A DNA stretch of 64,000 bases from Variovorax sp. OV700 (GTDB taxonomy: Bacteria; Pseudomonadota; Gammaproteobacteria; Burkholderiales; Burkholderiaceae_C): positions 62,001 to 126,000 of the forward strand of contig NZ_FNDR01000001.1 in the NCBI RefSeq assembly GCF_900099805.1. Direction: 5' to 3'. The position numbers were made by a program, and so were the translations under genes. Below are positions 1-7,191 of this stretch, piece by piece. The notes beneath the pieces are model-generated. The model had not been told where the DNA came from and did not search any database. It saw only the letters and a list, made by a program, of their open reading frames with translations. Positions within the stretch are counted from its first letter, which is position 1. Every line of letters starts with the position of its first letter.

Positions 1-1550
1 TCGTCGCCGATGGCGCGCAAGGCACGCAGCGTGGTCGTCAGCACCAGCGTGCGGCCACCCAGTTCGGCAGCGCCGCGCGCCGCCAGTTGTGCCACGCGCA
101 CGCTGTGCGCGGCATCGTTGGGTTTTGGAAACACGCGCGGCACGTAGAGCCCGGCCTGCGCTGCATAGTCGAACGGGCTCTGCACCCGCAGCACCTCGGC
201 ATCGCCCAGGCCGCACGGCTCGGTGAACCAGCGCAGCGTGGGTTCGTCGCCCAGCGTGGCGGAGGTGAAGACCCAGGCGCGGCCGCTGTCTTCCGGCGCC
301 GCGCGGCTGTCTTCCTCTTCGCCGTAAGCATTTCGATTGTCCCGATCGATCTTGAGCACGCGCGTGCGCATGGCCTCGGCGATGTCGAGCGGCGATTCGA
401 CCAGGCGCAGCTGCGTACCCACGTCGACCCAGCGCACGGACTCCACCTCGCAGGGCAGCGCGAAACGCGCCGCACGCTTGGCGAGTTGCTGCGCCCGCTC
501 GTGCAGGCGCACGAAATCCGGAGAGATCTCGCTGACGGTGTCGAGCCCTTCCGCTGCTAGCTCAAAGGCATGCTGCAGGGCATCGAGCGCACCCTGCCAG
601 AGGTTCGGGTCGATGCCTTCAGGCGCCGGGCCGACCCAGCGCAGCTTGGTCCCGGGCCACTGCTTGCCGACCGCAAGGCGCAGCTCGCGCGCAGCACGCT
701 CGACGCCCGCCACCAGTTGCTGCCAATCGACCAGCCCGCGCGCATGCTGCAAGCCCGCGCCGAGCAGATCGCGCGCGAAATCGAGCGCCTGCCCGCTGCC
801 TAGCTGCGCCCCAAGAAACTGCACGCCGGTCTCGTTGAGCTGGTGGGCCTCGTCGAATACCACCACGCTCACCGTGGGCAGCAGCTCCGCCATGCCGGTC
901 TCGCGCACCGCGAGGTCCGCGAAGAACAGATGGTGATTGATGACCACCACGTCGGCCGCGAGCGCCTCGCGCCGCGCCAGATTGACGTGGCAGGGCTTGA
1001 ACTGCGGGCATTGCGCGCCAAGGCAGTTCTCGCGCGTGGAAGTGATGAGGGGAATGAGCGGCGAGCGCTCGTCAAGCCCCGGCAGCTCGGCCAGGTCGCC
1101 GGTCCGGGTGGCTTTGGACCATTGCTCGATCTTGGCGAGCGTTCGCAGGCTGCCCCGCTCGGGCAGCGAGGCATCGTGGCGAGCCAGGTCGAGCCGGTGC
1201 AGGCACAGATAGCTCGCACGGCCCTTGAGCAGCGCCGTTCGAACCGGCAGTTCGAGCGCCTCGACCAGGCGCGGCAGGTCGCGGCCGAACAATTGGTCCT
1301 GCAGGGTCTTGGTGGCGGTGGACAACAGCACGCGCTCGCCGCTCAGCAAGGCTGGCACGAGGTACGAAAAGGTCTTGCCGACGCCTGTTCCGGCCTCGAC
1401 CACCAGCACGCCTCCCTCTTCGATGGTGCGGGCGACGGCCAGCGCCATTTCGGTTTGTCCCCCGCGTTCGCGGAACTGCTCGGCCGCGCGGGACAGGACG
1501 CCTCCCTGCGCGAAGGCGTCGCGCACCTTGTCCTCGAGTGTTTCGGTCAC
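1..1550 (-). CDS. yoaA: YoaA/DinG-type ATP-dependent DNA helicase, 3' end off the window
   Basis: Superfamily 2, XPD-like iron-sulfur helicase that unwinds DNA during repair. About 516 codons are visible; the C-terminal part lies beyond the left edge. Seen in order: Walker A (AGTGVGKT) near residue 52, a SYLCL cysteine near 116, then the cluster cysteines in CLGAQCPQFKPC near 175-188, the DEAH box (FDEAHQL) near 232 and the helicase motif VFTSATL further on. The cysteine pattern matches E. coli YoaA more closely than DinG. I place the start at a GTG at 1548-1550, because it overlaps the stop of the upstream YdcH-like gene by four bases (GTGA), a usual coupling arrangement. No ATG fits the conserved N-terminus better. 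Function by family; start by inference. Confidence 0.85.
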   Translation of the reverse strand, partial: MTETLEDKVRDAFAQGGVLSRAAEQFRERGGQTEMALAVARTIEEGGVLVVEAGTGVGKTFSYLVPALLSGERVLLSTATKTLQDQLFGRDLPRLVEALELPVRTALLKGRASYLCLHRLDLARHDASLPERGSLRTLAKIEQWSKATRTGDLAELPGLDERSPLIPLITSTRENCLGAQCPQFKPCHVNLARREALAADVVVINHHLFFADLAVRETGMAELLPTVSVVVFDEAHQLNETGVQFLGAQLGSGQALDFARDLLGAGLQHARGLVDWQQLVAGVERAARELRLAVGKQWPGTKLRWVGPAPEGIDPNLWQGALDALQHAFELAAEGLDTVSEISPDFVRLHERAQQLAKRAARFALPCEVESVRWVDVGTQLRLVESPLDIAEAMRTRVLKIDRDNRNAYGEEEDSRAAPEDSGRAWVFTSATLGDEPTLRWFTEPCGLGDAEVLRVQSPFDYAAQAGLYVPRVFPKPNDAAHSVRVAQLAARGAAELGGRTLVLTTTLRALRAIGD

Positions 1551-1750
1551 GCGGGTTCTCTTGGATCGAGCACGTTCTCGAGCCGCGCGATCTGGTCGCG
1601 CAGCGCAAGTCGGCGTTTTTTCAAGCGCCGCAGCAGCAGTTCGTCTTGCGGCGAAGCCTCGGCCAGGCGGTCGATGGTGGCGTCGAGGTCGGCATGCTCG
1701 ATGCGCAGCTCGATCAATTGGCGGGAAAGGGAATGGAGATTGGAGTCCAA
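1547..1750 (-). CDS. YdcH-like small protein (DUF465 family)
   Basis: A 67-residue, highly charged helical protein. The sequence starts MDSNLHSLSRQLIELR and contains the LLRRLKKRRLALRDQIARLE run typical of the YdcH/DUF465 family, which forms a helical hairpin. The biochemical function is not known. It sits directly upstream of the YoaA-type helicase, and its TGA stop overlaps the helicase GTG start, so the two are probably translated together. Nothing in it suggests membrane insertion or secretion. Family assignment rests on length, charge pattern and predicted helices read by eye. Confidence 0.75.
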   Translation of the reverse strand: MDSNLHSLSRQLIELRIEHADLDATIDRLAEASPQDELLLRRLKKRRLALRDQIARLENVLDPREPA

Positions 1751-1856
1751 CGGTGGCGATGCGACGTATTCCGCCGCAGCTCGTGTTCACTCGATAATAC
1801 GTCCTGGTTCGACCTCCCGAGAAGATAGAAAGCGCGCCGCTGGCGCATTTGCGCTC

Positions 1857-2627
1857 ATGACCCAAGGCTTTCGACTTGCCGCCGCCACCGGACTCCACAA
1901 GGGAGATCGCCCCTACCAGCAGGACCAGGTCCTGATGATGAGCCATCCGCGCATGCCCGGCTGCATGCTCTGCGTCATTGCAGACGGCATGGGCGGCCGC
2001 AGCGGCGGGCGCAAGGCCTCCGACCAGGTGCTGATGACGGCGCGCCAGCTGTTCTCCCGCTACAGCCCCGAGCGCGACAGTTCCACTGCGGTGCTGCAGC
2101 AGCTGCTGGAAGATGCGCACACGGTCATCAAGCTCACGGCACTGTCGAGCGAGCAGGAACCGCACAGCACGCTGGCGGCCTTCCTGATGAACCCCAAGGG
2201 CGACTGCGCCTGGATTCATGCCGGCGACTCCCGCATCTATCACTTCCGCGATGGCCAGCTCGTCACGCGCACGCGCGACCACTCCTATGTGCAGGTGCTC
2301 ATTGACCGTGGCGAAATCACCGAAGCCGAGGCCAACGTCCACCCCAAGGGCAACATCCTGCTCGGCTGCCTCGGCATGACCACGATGCCGCCCCCCGTCG
2401 AGCCCCACTACATTCCGATGATGCAGCCCGGCGACCTGCTGATGGCCTGCAGCGACGGGCTCTGGCACTACTTCAACCCCGAGGAGCTGGCCAGCGTCCT
2501 GTACGCAGAGCCGCCGCGCGACGCGGTGGAAATCCTGGTGGGCGAAGCGCGCCGCCGCGCCCGCGGCACGGGCGACAACATTTCCATTGCAGTAGTGAAG
2601 TTCGAGCCGCTGCCGGCAGAAGCCTGA
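1857..2627 (+). CDS. PP2C-type serine/threonine protein phosphatase
   Basis: A 256-residue metal-dependent phosphatase of the PPM/PP2C fold. Motifs seen: DRPYQQDQ near residue 20, ADGMGG near 42, HAGDSRIYHF near 120, SDGLWHY near 202 and GTGDNISIAVV at the C-terminus; their acidic residues bind the two Mn/Mg ions. I chose the ATG at 1857 because the conserved fold begins right after it (TGLHKGDRPYQQDQ); upstream sequence in this frame is antisense to the helicase. There is no transmembrane segment or extra sensor domain, so it is a soluble stand-alone phosphatase. No Ser/Thr kinase gene is visible nearby, so its substrate cannot be deduced here. Confidence 0.9.
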   Translation: MTQGFRLAAATGLHKGDRPYQQDQVLMMSHPRMPGCMLCVIADGMGGRSGGRKASDQVLMTARQLFSRYSPERDSSTAVLQQLLEDAHTVIKLTALSSEQEPHSTLAAFLMNPKGDCAWIHAGDSRIYHFRDGQLVTRTRDHSYVQVLIDRGEITEAEANVHPKGNILLGCLGMTTMPPPVEPHYIPMMQPGDLLMACSDGLWHYFNPEELASVLYAEPPRDAVEILVGEARRRARGTGDNISIAVVKFEPLPAEA

Positions 2628-2636
2628 ACGGCGCAG

Positions 2637-2656
2637 GAGCCCCTCTGCCGGGGCTC
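2637..2656. terminator. Hairpin between convergent genes
   Basis: A perfect 7-bp stem (GAGCCCC / GGGGCTC) with a 6-base loop lies 10 bases after the phosphatase stop and 9 bases before the stop of the convergent coiled-coil gene. There is no T-tract on either side, so termination by it is only likely, not shown. Confidence 0.4.
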
Positions 2657-2664
2657 AACGAGCG

Positions 2665-3330
2665 TCAGCGGGCGGGTGCCGACGCTGGCGATGCCGGAGG
2701 CAAGGGTGCACCGCGCGGCTTGGTGCGCTCGGCGTTCTGCCGCTCGCGGCTGGCGCGGTGCTCGGCCGCTTTTTGCTGTTTGCTCTCGAAGCGTTCGACG
2801 GCCGCAGGCGCTTCGGTGCGCTTCTGCGCGGCCTTGGCCTGGGTGTCGGCGTGCGCTTTCTGCTTTTCCTCCAGCTGGCGCCGGCGTTCGTCCGCCTCGG
2901 CCGCGGTGGCCGCCCGGCTGGCCGCATGGTCGGCGGCGCGCTGCTCGCGATCTTTCTGGGCCTGGCGAGACTCGTCCTGCTTCTGGGGCGTATCCTGCGG
3001 GCGCCGCGTGGCGGCCTTCTGATCAAGCTTCTCGAGCTCGGCCGCGCCGCGCCGCTGGCGCTCGATGTCGTTGATGGCGGTTTCCTGCCGCTTGATGTGA
3101 TCGGTCTCGGCGCGACGGCGGCTGCGGCTCTCGCGCAGGCAATCTTCGACCGCAAACTTCTGGTAGCAGGCGGCGCGCTCCTTTTCGAAGCGCGCGTCGA
3201 TGGCTGCGCGTTCGGCCGTCAGCCTGCTGCGTTCGGCGTCGAAGTTGGCATTGCCCGCGGCCGCGGTGGACTGCGCCCACGATGGCAGGCTGCCCAATGT
3301 CATCAGCACGGCGAGAACGATATTTTTCAT
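2665..3330 (-). CDS. Secreted coiled-coil protein of unknown function
   Basis: A 221-residue protein. Residues 1-19 are a typical Sec signal peptide (MKNIVLAVLMTLGSLPSWA, cleavage before QST). The rest is almost entirely charged helix rich in Arg, Glu, Gln, Lys and Ala, consistent with a periplasmic coiled coil, with two early cysteines (AACYQKF and EDCLRES) about ten residues apart that could form a disulfide. The C-terminus becomes Pro/Ala-rich. Its start overlaps the stop of zapE by four bases (ATGA), so it is the last gene of the sucA-odhB-lpdA-zapE run. I do not recognise a named family; the early part resembles short Burkholderiales proteins annotated only as hypothetical. Confidence 0.75.
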   Translation of the reverse strand: MKNIVLAVLMTLGSLPSWAQSTAAAGNANFDAERSRLTAERAAIDARFEKERAACYQKFAVEDCLRESRSRRRAETDHIKRQETAINDIERQRRGAAELEKLDQKAATRRPQDTPQKQDESRQAQKDREQRAADHAASRAATAAEADERRRQLEEKQKAHADTQAKAAQKRTEAPAAVERFESKQQKAAEHRASRERQNAERTKPRGAPLPPASPASAPAR

Positions 3331-4427
3331 GTCAGTCGAGTGTCGACGATCCGACGTTCGAGCGAAAGAAACTCGCTCGATTGCATTTCTGTGAGCCTGG
3401 AAACCGTGCGCGGGAACTCGTGCGCAAGCGGCCCCTCGGTGTACAACGCCTCCGGCGGCACCTCGGCCGACATGATGAGCTTCACGCGCCGGTCGTACAA
3501 GACGTCGACCAGCCAGGTGAAACGGCGTGCTTCAGAGGCCATGCGCACCGGCATGTGCGGCACGTCGGACAACAGAACGGTGTGGAACTGGCTGGCGATC
3601 TCCAGATAGTCGTTCTGCGAACGCGGCCCGCCGCAGAGCGTCTTGAAGTCGAACCAGACCACGCCGCCGGCCTTGCGCCGTGCGCGGATTTCGCGCGCCT
3701 CGATGTGCAGGATCGGGCTCTCGTCGGCCGTTTCGGCCAGCTTTTCGAAAGCCTTGCGCATTTCCCTTTCAGCCCCTGCATCGTTCGGCGTCAGGTACAT
3801 GCGCAACTGCTCGAGCGTGCGGCGCCGGTAGTCGGTGCCGTTGTCCACGCTGAGCACTTCGAGCTTCTCGTTCAGGAGCGCGATCGCAGGCAGGATGCGG
3901 TCTCGGTGCAGCCCGCCGGGATACAGGTCGTCGGGCTTGAAATTGGACGTGGTGACAAAGCCCACGCCGTTCTCGAACAGCGCCACCAGCAAGCGATGAA
4001 GAATCATTGCGTCGGTGATGTCCGCCACGTGGAACTCGTCGAAGCAGATCAGCTTGTAGCGCTTGGAGATCCGCAGCCCCAGCTCGTCGAGCGGATTGAC
4101 CGTGCCCTGCAGCTCGCGCAACTCGCGGTGCACCTCGCGCATGAACTCGTGAAAGTGCAGGCGCGTCTTGCGCCTGAGCGGCACCGCGTTGAAGAACAAG
4201 TCCATCAGGAAGCTCTTGCCCCGCCCGACGCCACCATGCATGTAGACGCCGCGCGGCAGCTCGGGCCGGTTGATGAACTTCTTCAGCGCATTGGAGCGCT
4301 GGGACTTGTAGTCGCCCCACTCCCGCGCGCAGCGATCCAGCGCCTCCACGGCACGCAGCTGCGCGGGATCGCTCTGGAACCCGCGCACAGCGAGTTCCGC
4401 CTCATAGGCCTCTTTAACGCTGGTCAA
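3327..4427 (-). CDS. zapE: Cell division ATPase ZapE (AFG1-like)
   Basis: A 366-residue P-loop ATPase of the AFG1/ZapE family. In E. coli ZapE acts at the Z ring and modulates FtsZ polymers with ATP hydrolysis; the mitochondrial relative AFG1 takes part in turnover of respiratory subunits. Walker A is GGVGRGKS at residues 65-72, Walker B is LICFDEFHV with DE at 130-131, followed by the family block TTSNFKPDDLYPGGLHRDRILP. The length is normal for the family. It begins 4 bases after the stop of lpdA, so it is clearly part of the 2-oxoglutarate dehydrogenase transcript, and its own stop overlaps the next gene. Confidence 0.95.
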   Translation of the reverse strand: MTSVKEAYEAELAVRGFQSDPAQLRAVEALDRCAREWGDYKSQRSNALKKFINRPELPRGVYMHGGVGRGKSFLMDLFFNAVPLRRKTRLHFHEFMREVHRELRELQGTVNPLDELGLRISKRYKLICFDEFHVADITDAMILHRLLVALFENGVGFVTTSNFKPDDLYPGGLHRDRILPAIALLNEKLEVLSVDNGTDYRRRTLEQLRMYLTPNDAGAEREMRKAFEKLAETADESPILHIEAREIRARRKAGGVVWFDFKTLCGGPRSQNDYLEIASQFHTVLLSDVPHMPVRMASEARRFTWLVDVLYDRRVKLIMSAEVPPEALYTEGPLAHEFPRTVSRLTEMQSSEFLSLERRIVDTRLT

Positions 4428-4431
4428 AGGA

Positions 4432-5862
4432 TCAGAAGTTCAACGTGCGCTTGTCCACGGCAAGTGCCGCTTCCTTGGTGGCTTCCGACAGCGACGGGTG
4501 CGCATGGCAGATGCGCGCGATGTCTTCGGCGCTGGCCTTGAACTCCATCGCCACCACGGCTTCGGAGATCAGCTCGCTGGCCTGCGGGCCCACGATGTGC
4601 ACGCCGAGGATTTCGTCCGTTGCCGCATCGGCCAGGAACTTGACCATGCCGGTCGTGTCGCCCAGCGCGCGTGCGCGGCCGTTCGCAAGGAACGGGAAGG
4701 TGCCGGCCTTGTAGGCGCGGCCCGCGGCCTTGAGCTGCTGCTCGGTCTGGCCGACCCAAGCGATCTCGGGGCTGGTGTAGATCACCCACGGCACGGTGTT
4801 GAAGTTGACGTGGCCGTGCTGGCCCGCAATGCGCTCCGCCACCGCAACGCCCTCTTCCTCGGCCTTGTGCGCGAGCATCGGGCCGCGAACCACGTCGCCG
4901 ATGGCCCAGACGTTGGGCAGGCTGGTCTTGCAGTCGTCGTCCACGGCAATGGCACCGCGCTCATCGAGCTTGAGGCCCACCGCTTCGGCGTTCAGGCCGA
5001 TGGTGTTGGGCACGCGGCCAATCGAGACGATCAGCTTGTCGACCTCGAGGGTCTGCGCTTCGCCCTTGGCATTGGTCCACGCCACGCTCACGCCCTTTTT
5101 CGACGACTTGATCTCGCCGACCTTGACGCCGAGTTCGATCTTGAGCTTTTGCTTGTCGAAAGCCTTTTTGGCTTCCTTGGCAATCTGCTCGTCGACCGCG
5201 CCGAGGAAGGTTGGCAGCGCTTCGAGCACCGTGACCTCGGCGCCGAGGCGGCGCCACACCGAACCCATTTCCAGGCCGATGACGCCCGAGCCGATCAGGC
5301 CCAGCTTCTTCGGCACCGCACCGATGCGCAGCGCGCCGTCGTTCGAGAGGATGTTCTCCTCGTCGAACGGCGTGCCGGGCAATGCGCGGGCATTGGAGCC
5401 CGTGGCCAGGATGACGTGCTTGCCGCTGATCGACTCTTCGGCGGCGCCCGCCACCTTGATCTCATAGCCAGTTGCGTCGGTCTTCACGAACGAGCCACGG
5501 CCATGGAAGAAGGTGATCTTGTTCTTCTTGAACAGGTAGAGGATGCCGTCGTTGTTCTGCTTCACGACCTGGTCCTTGCGGGCCAGCATCTTGTCGATGT
5601 CCAGCCCCAGCCCCTCGACCTTGATGCCGTGGTCGGCAAAGTGGTGGCCGGCCTGCTCGAAGTGCTCCGACGATTGCAGCAGCGCCTTCGACGGAATGCA
5701 GCCGACGTTGGTGCAGGTACCGCCCGGTGCCGGGCCGCCCTTGCCGTTCTTCCACTCGTCGATACACGCGACGTTGAAGCCGAGTTGCGCGGCGCGGATC
5801 GCGGCGATGTAGCCGCCGGGGCCGCCGCCGATGACGATGACGTCGAATTGTTTGTTTGCCAT
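4432..5862 (-). CDS. lpdA: Dihydrolipoyl dehydrogenase (E3 of 2-oxoglutarate dehydrogenase)
   Basis: A 476-residue FAD enzyme that reoxidises dihydrolipoamide on OdhB and passes electrons to NAD. Seen: FAD-binding GGGPGGY at 12-18, the redox-active disulfide in [12 protein letters not shown] (Cys50 and Cys55), the NAD-binding [10 protein letters not shown], the second FAD contact in [17 protein letters not shown], and the C-terminal HAHPSLSE histidine/glutamate pair used in catalysis. It has no fused lipoyl domain, unlike the E3 of the pyruvate dehydrogenase operon at 15864-17681. A strong GAGGAG ribosome site precedes the ATG. It follows odhB by 14 bases and precedes zapE by 4. Confidence 0.97.
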   Translation of the reverse strand: MANKQFDVIVIGGGPGGYIAAIRAAQLGFNVACIDEWKNGKGGPAPGGTCTNVGCIPSKALLQSSEHFEQAGHHFADHGIKVEGLGLDIDKMLARKDQVVKQNNDGILYLFKKNKITFFHGRGSFVKTDATGYEIKVAGAAEESISGKHVILATGSNARALPGTPFDEENILSNDGALRIGAVPKKLGLIGSGVIGLEMGSVWRRLGAEVTVLEALPTFLGAVDEQIAKEAKKAFDKQKLKIELGVKVGEIKSSKKGVSVAWTNAKGEAQTLEVDKLIVSIGRVPNTIGLNAEAVGLKLDERGAIAVDDDCKTSLPNVWAIGDVVRGPMLAHKAEEEGVAVAERIAGQHGHVNFNTVPWVIYTSPEIAWVGQTEQQLKAAGRAYKAGTFPFLANGRARALGDTTGMVKFLADAATDEILGVHIVGPQASELISEAVVAMEFKASAEDIARICHAHPSLSEATKEAALAVDKRTLNF

Positions 5863-5876
5863 CTGATTCTTTCTCC

Positions 5877-7139
5877 TCAGATGTCGAACAACAGGCGCGA
5901 CGGGTCTTCCAGCGCTTCCTTCATGGCGACGAGGCCCAGCACGGCTTCGCGGCCGTCGATGATGCGGTGGTCGTAGCTCATGGCGAGGTAGTTCATCGGG
6001 CGGACGACGACCTGGCCGTTCTCGACCACTGCGCGGTCCTTGGTGGCGTGCACGCCGAGGATTGCGGACTGGGGCGGATTGATGATCGGCGTCGAGAGCA
6101 TCGAGCCGAAGGTGCCGCCGTTCGAGATAGAGAACGTGCCGCCGGTCATCTCTTCGATGCCGAGCTTGCCGTCCTGGGCCTTCTTGCCGTATTCGGCAAT
6201 CTTCTTCTCGATGTCGGCAAAGCTCATCTGGTCGGCGTTACGCAGGATGGGCACCACCAGGCCGCGCGGCGAACCGACGGCAATGCCGATGTCGAAATAG
6301 CCGTGGTAAAGGATGTCGTTGCCGTCGACCGAGGCGTTGATCACCGGGTACTTCTTGAGCGCATGCACCGCGGCCTTCACGAAGAAGCTCATGAAGCCGA
6401 GCTTCACGCCGTGTTCCTTGGTGAAGCTGTCCTGGAAGCGCTTGCGCAGTTCCATCACGGGCGCCATATTCACTTCATTGAAGGTCGTGAGGATGGCGTT
6501 GGTCGACTGCGACTGGATCAGGCGCTCGGCGATACGGGCGCGCAGGCGGCTCATCGGCACGCGCTGCTCCGGACGCTCGCCCAGGTCGGGCGCGCGGGCG
6601 GGCGCGGCGACTTGCGGCAGCGCGGGCTTGGCAGCGGGTGCGGCAATGGTGGCCGCGGGCTTGGCGCCCGAAGCCACTGCGCCGAGCACGTCGCCCTTGG
6701 TCACGCGGCCGTCCTTGCCGGTGCCAGCCACGTCGCTGGTCTTGAGATTGTTGTCGGCCAGCAGCTTGGCGGCTGCGGGCATGGCAACGTCCGACTTCGA
6801 ACCGCCGGTGGCGGCGGCAGCGGCTGCTGCAGGCGCTGCTGCGGCCGGTGCCGGTGCGGCGGCGGGTGCTGCCGCAGGGGCTGCAGCGCCGGCCTTGCCT
6901 TCGGTGTCGATCTTCGCGATCAGCTGATCGGCCACCACGGTGGCGCCATCGGGCTGCACGATTTCGGCCAGCACGCCAGCCGAGGGCGCGGGCACTTCCA
7001 GCACGACCTTGTCGGTCTCGATCTCGATCAGGATTTCATCGACAGCGACGGCTTCGCCGGCCTTCTTCTTCCAGGTGAGCATGGTGGCTTCGGCCACGGA
7101 TTCGGAAAGCTGGGGGACTTTGACTTCTACGATAGACAT
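5877..7139 (-). CDS. odhB: 2-oxoglutarate dehydrogenase E2, dihydrolipoyl succinyltransferase
   Basis: A 420-residue core enzyme that transfers the succinyl group from lipoamide to CoA. It has one N-terminal lipoyl domain (lipoylated Lys44 in [10 protein letters not shown]), an Ala/Pro-rich flexible linker at about 80-115, a peripheral-subunit-binding domain ([12 protein letters not shown] to GRVTKGDV), and the C-terminal acyltransferase domain with the catalytic HRIIDG (His391, Asp395). The upstream neighbour is the E1 gene 52 bases away, and the E3 gene follows. Domain number and the short linker separate it from the two-lipoyl-domain AceF at 18268-19926. Also called sucB. Confidence 0.97.
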   Translation of the reverse strand: MSIVEVKVPQLSESVAEATMLTWKKKAGEAVAVDEILIEIETDKVVLEVPAPSAGVLAEIVQPDGATVVADQLIAKIDTEGKAGAAAPAAAPAAAPAPAAAAPAAAAAAATGGSKSDVAMPAAAKLLADNNLKTSDVAGTGKDGRVTKGDVLGAVASGAKPAATIAAPAAKPALPQVAAPARAPDLGERPEQRVPMSRLRARIAERLIQSQSTNAILTTFNEVNMAPVMELRKRFQDSFTKEHGVKLGFMSFFVKAAVHALKKYPVINASVDGNDILYHGYFDIGIAVGSPRGLVVPILRNADQMSFADIEKKIAEYGKKAQDGKLGIEEMTGGTFSISNGGTFGSMLSTPIINPPQSAILGVHATKDRAVVENGQVVVRPMNYLAMSYDHRIIDGREAVLGLVAMKEALEDPSRLLFDI

Positions 7140-7191
7140 TTGGAGTGAGCTCCGCTTTTTTCTTCAGGTGTTCGTGTGAAAAGAGATCGTT

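Noticed and set aside
843..1856. N-terminal extension of the PP2C phosphatase
   Set aside because: The extension is antisense to the helicase and the YdcH-like gene; PP2C homology starts right after the ATG at 1857.
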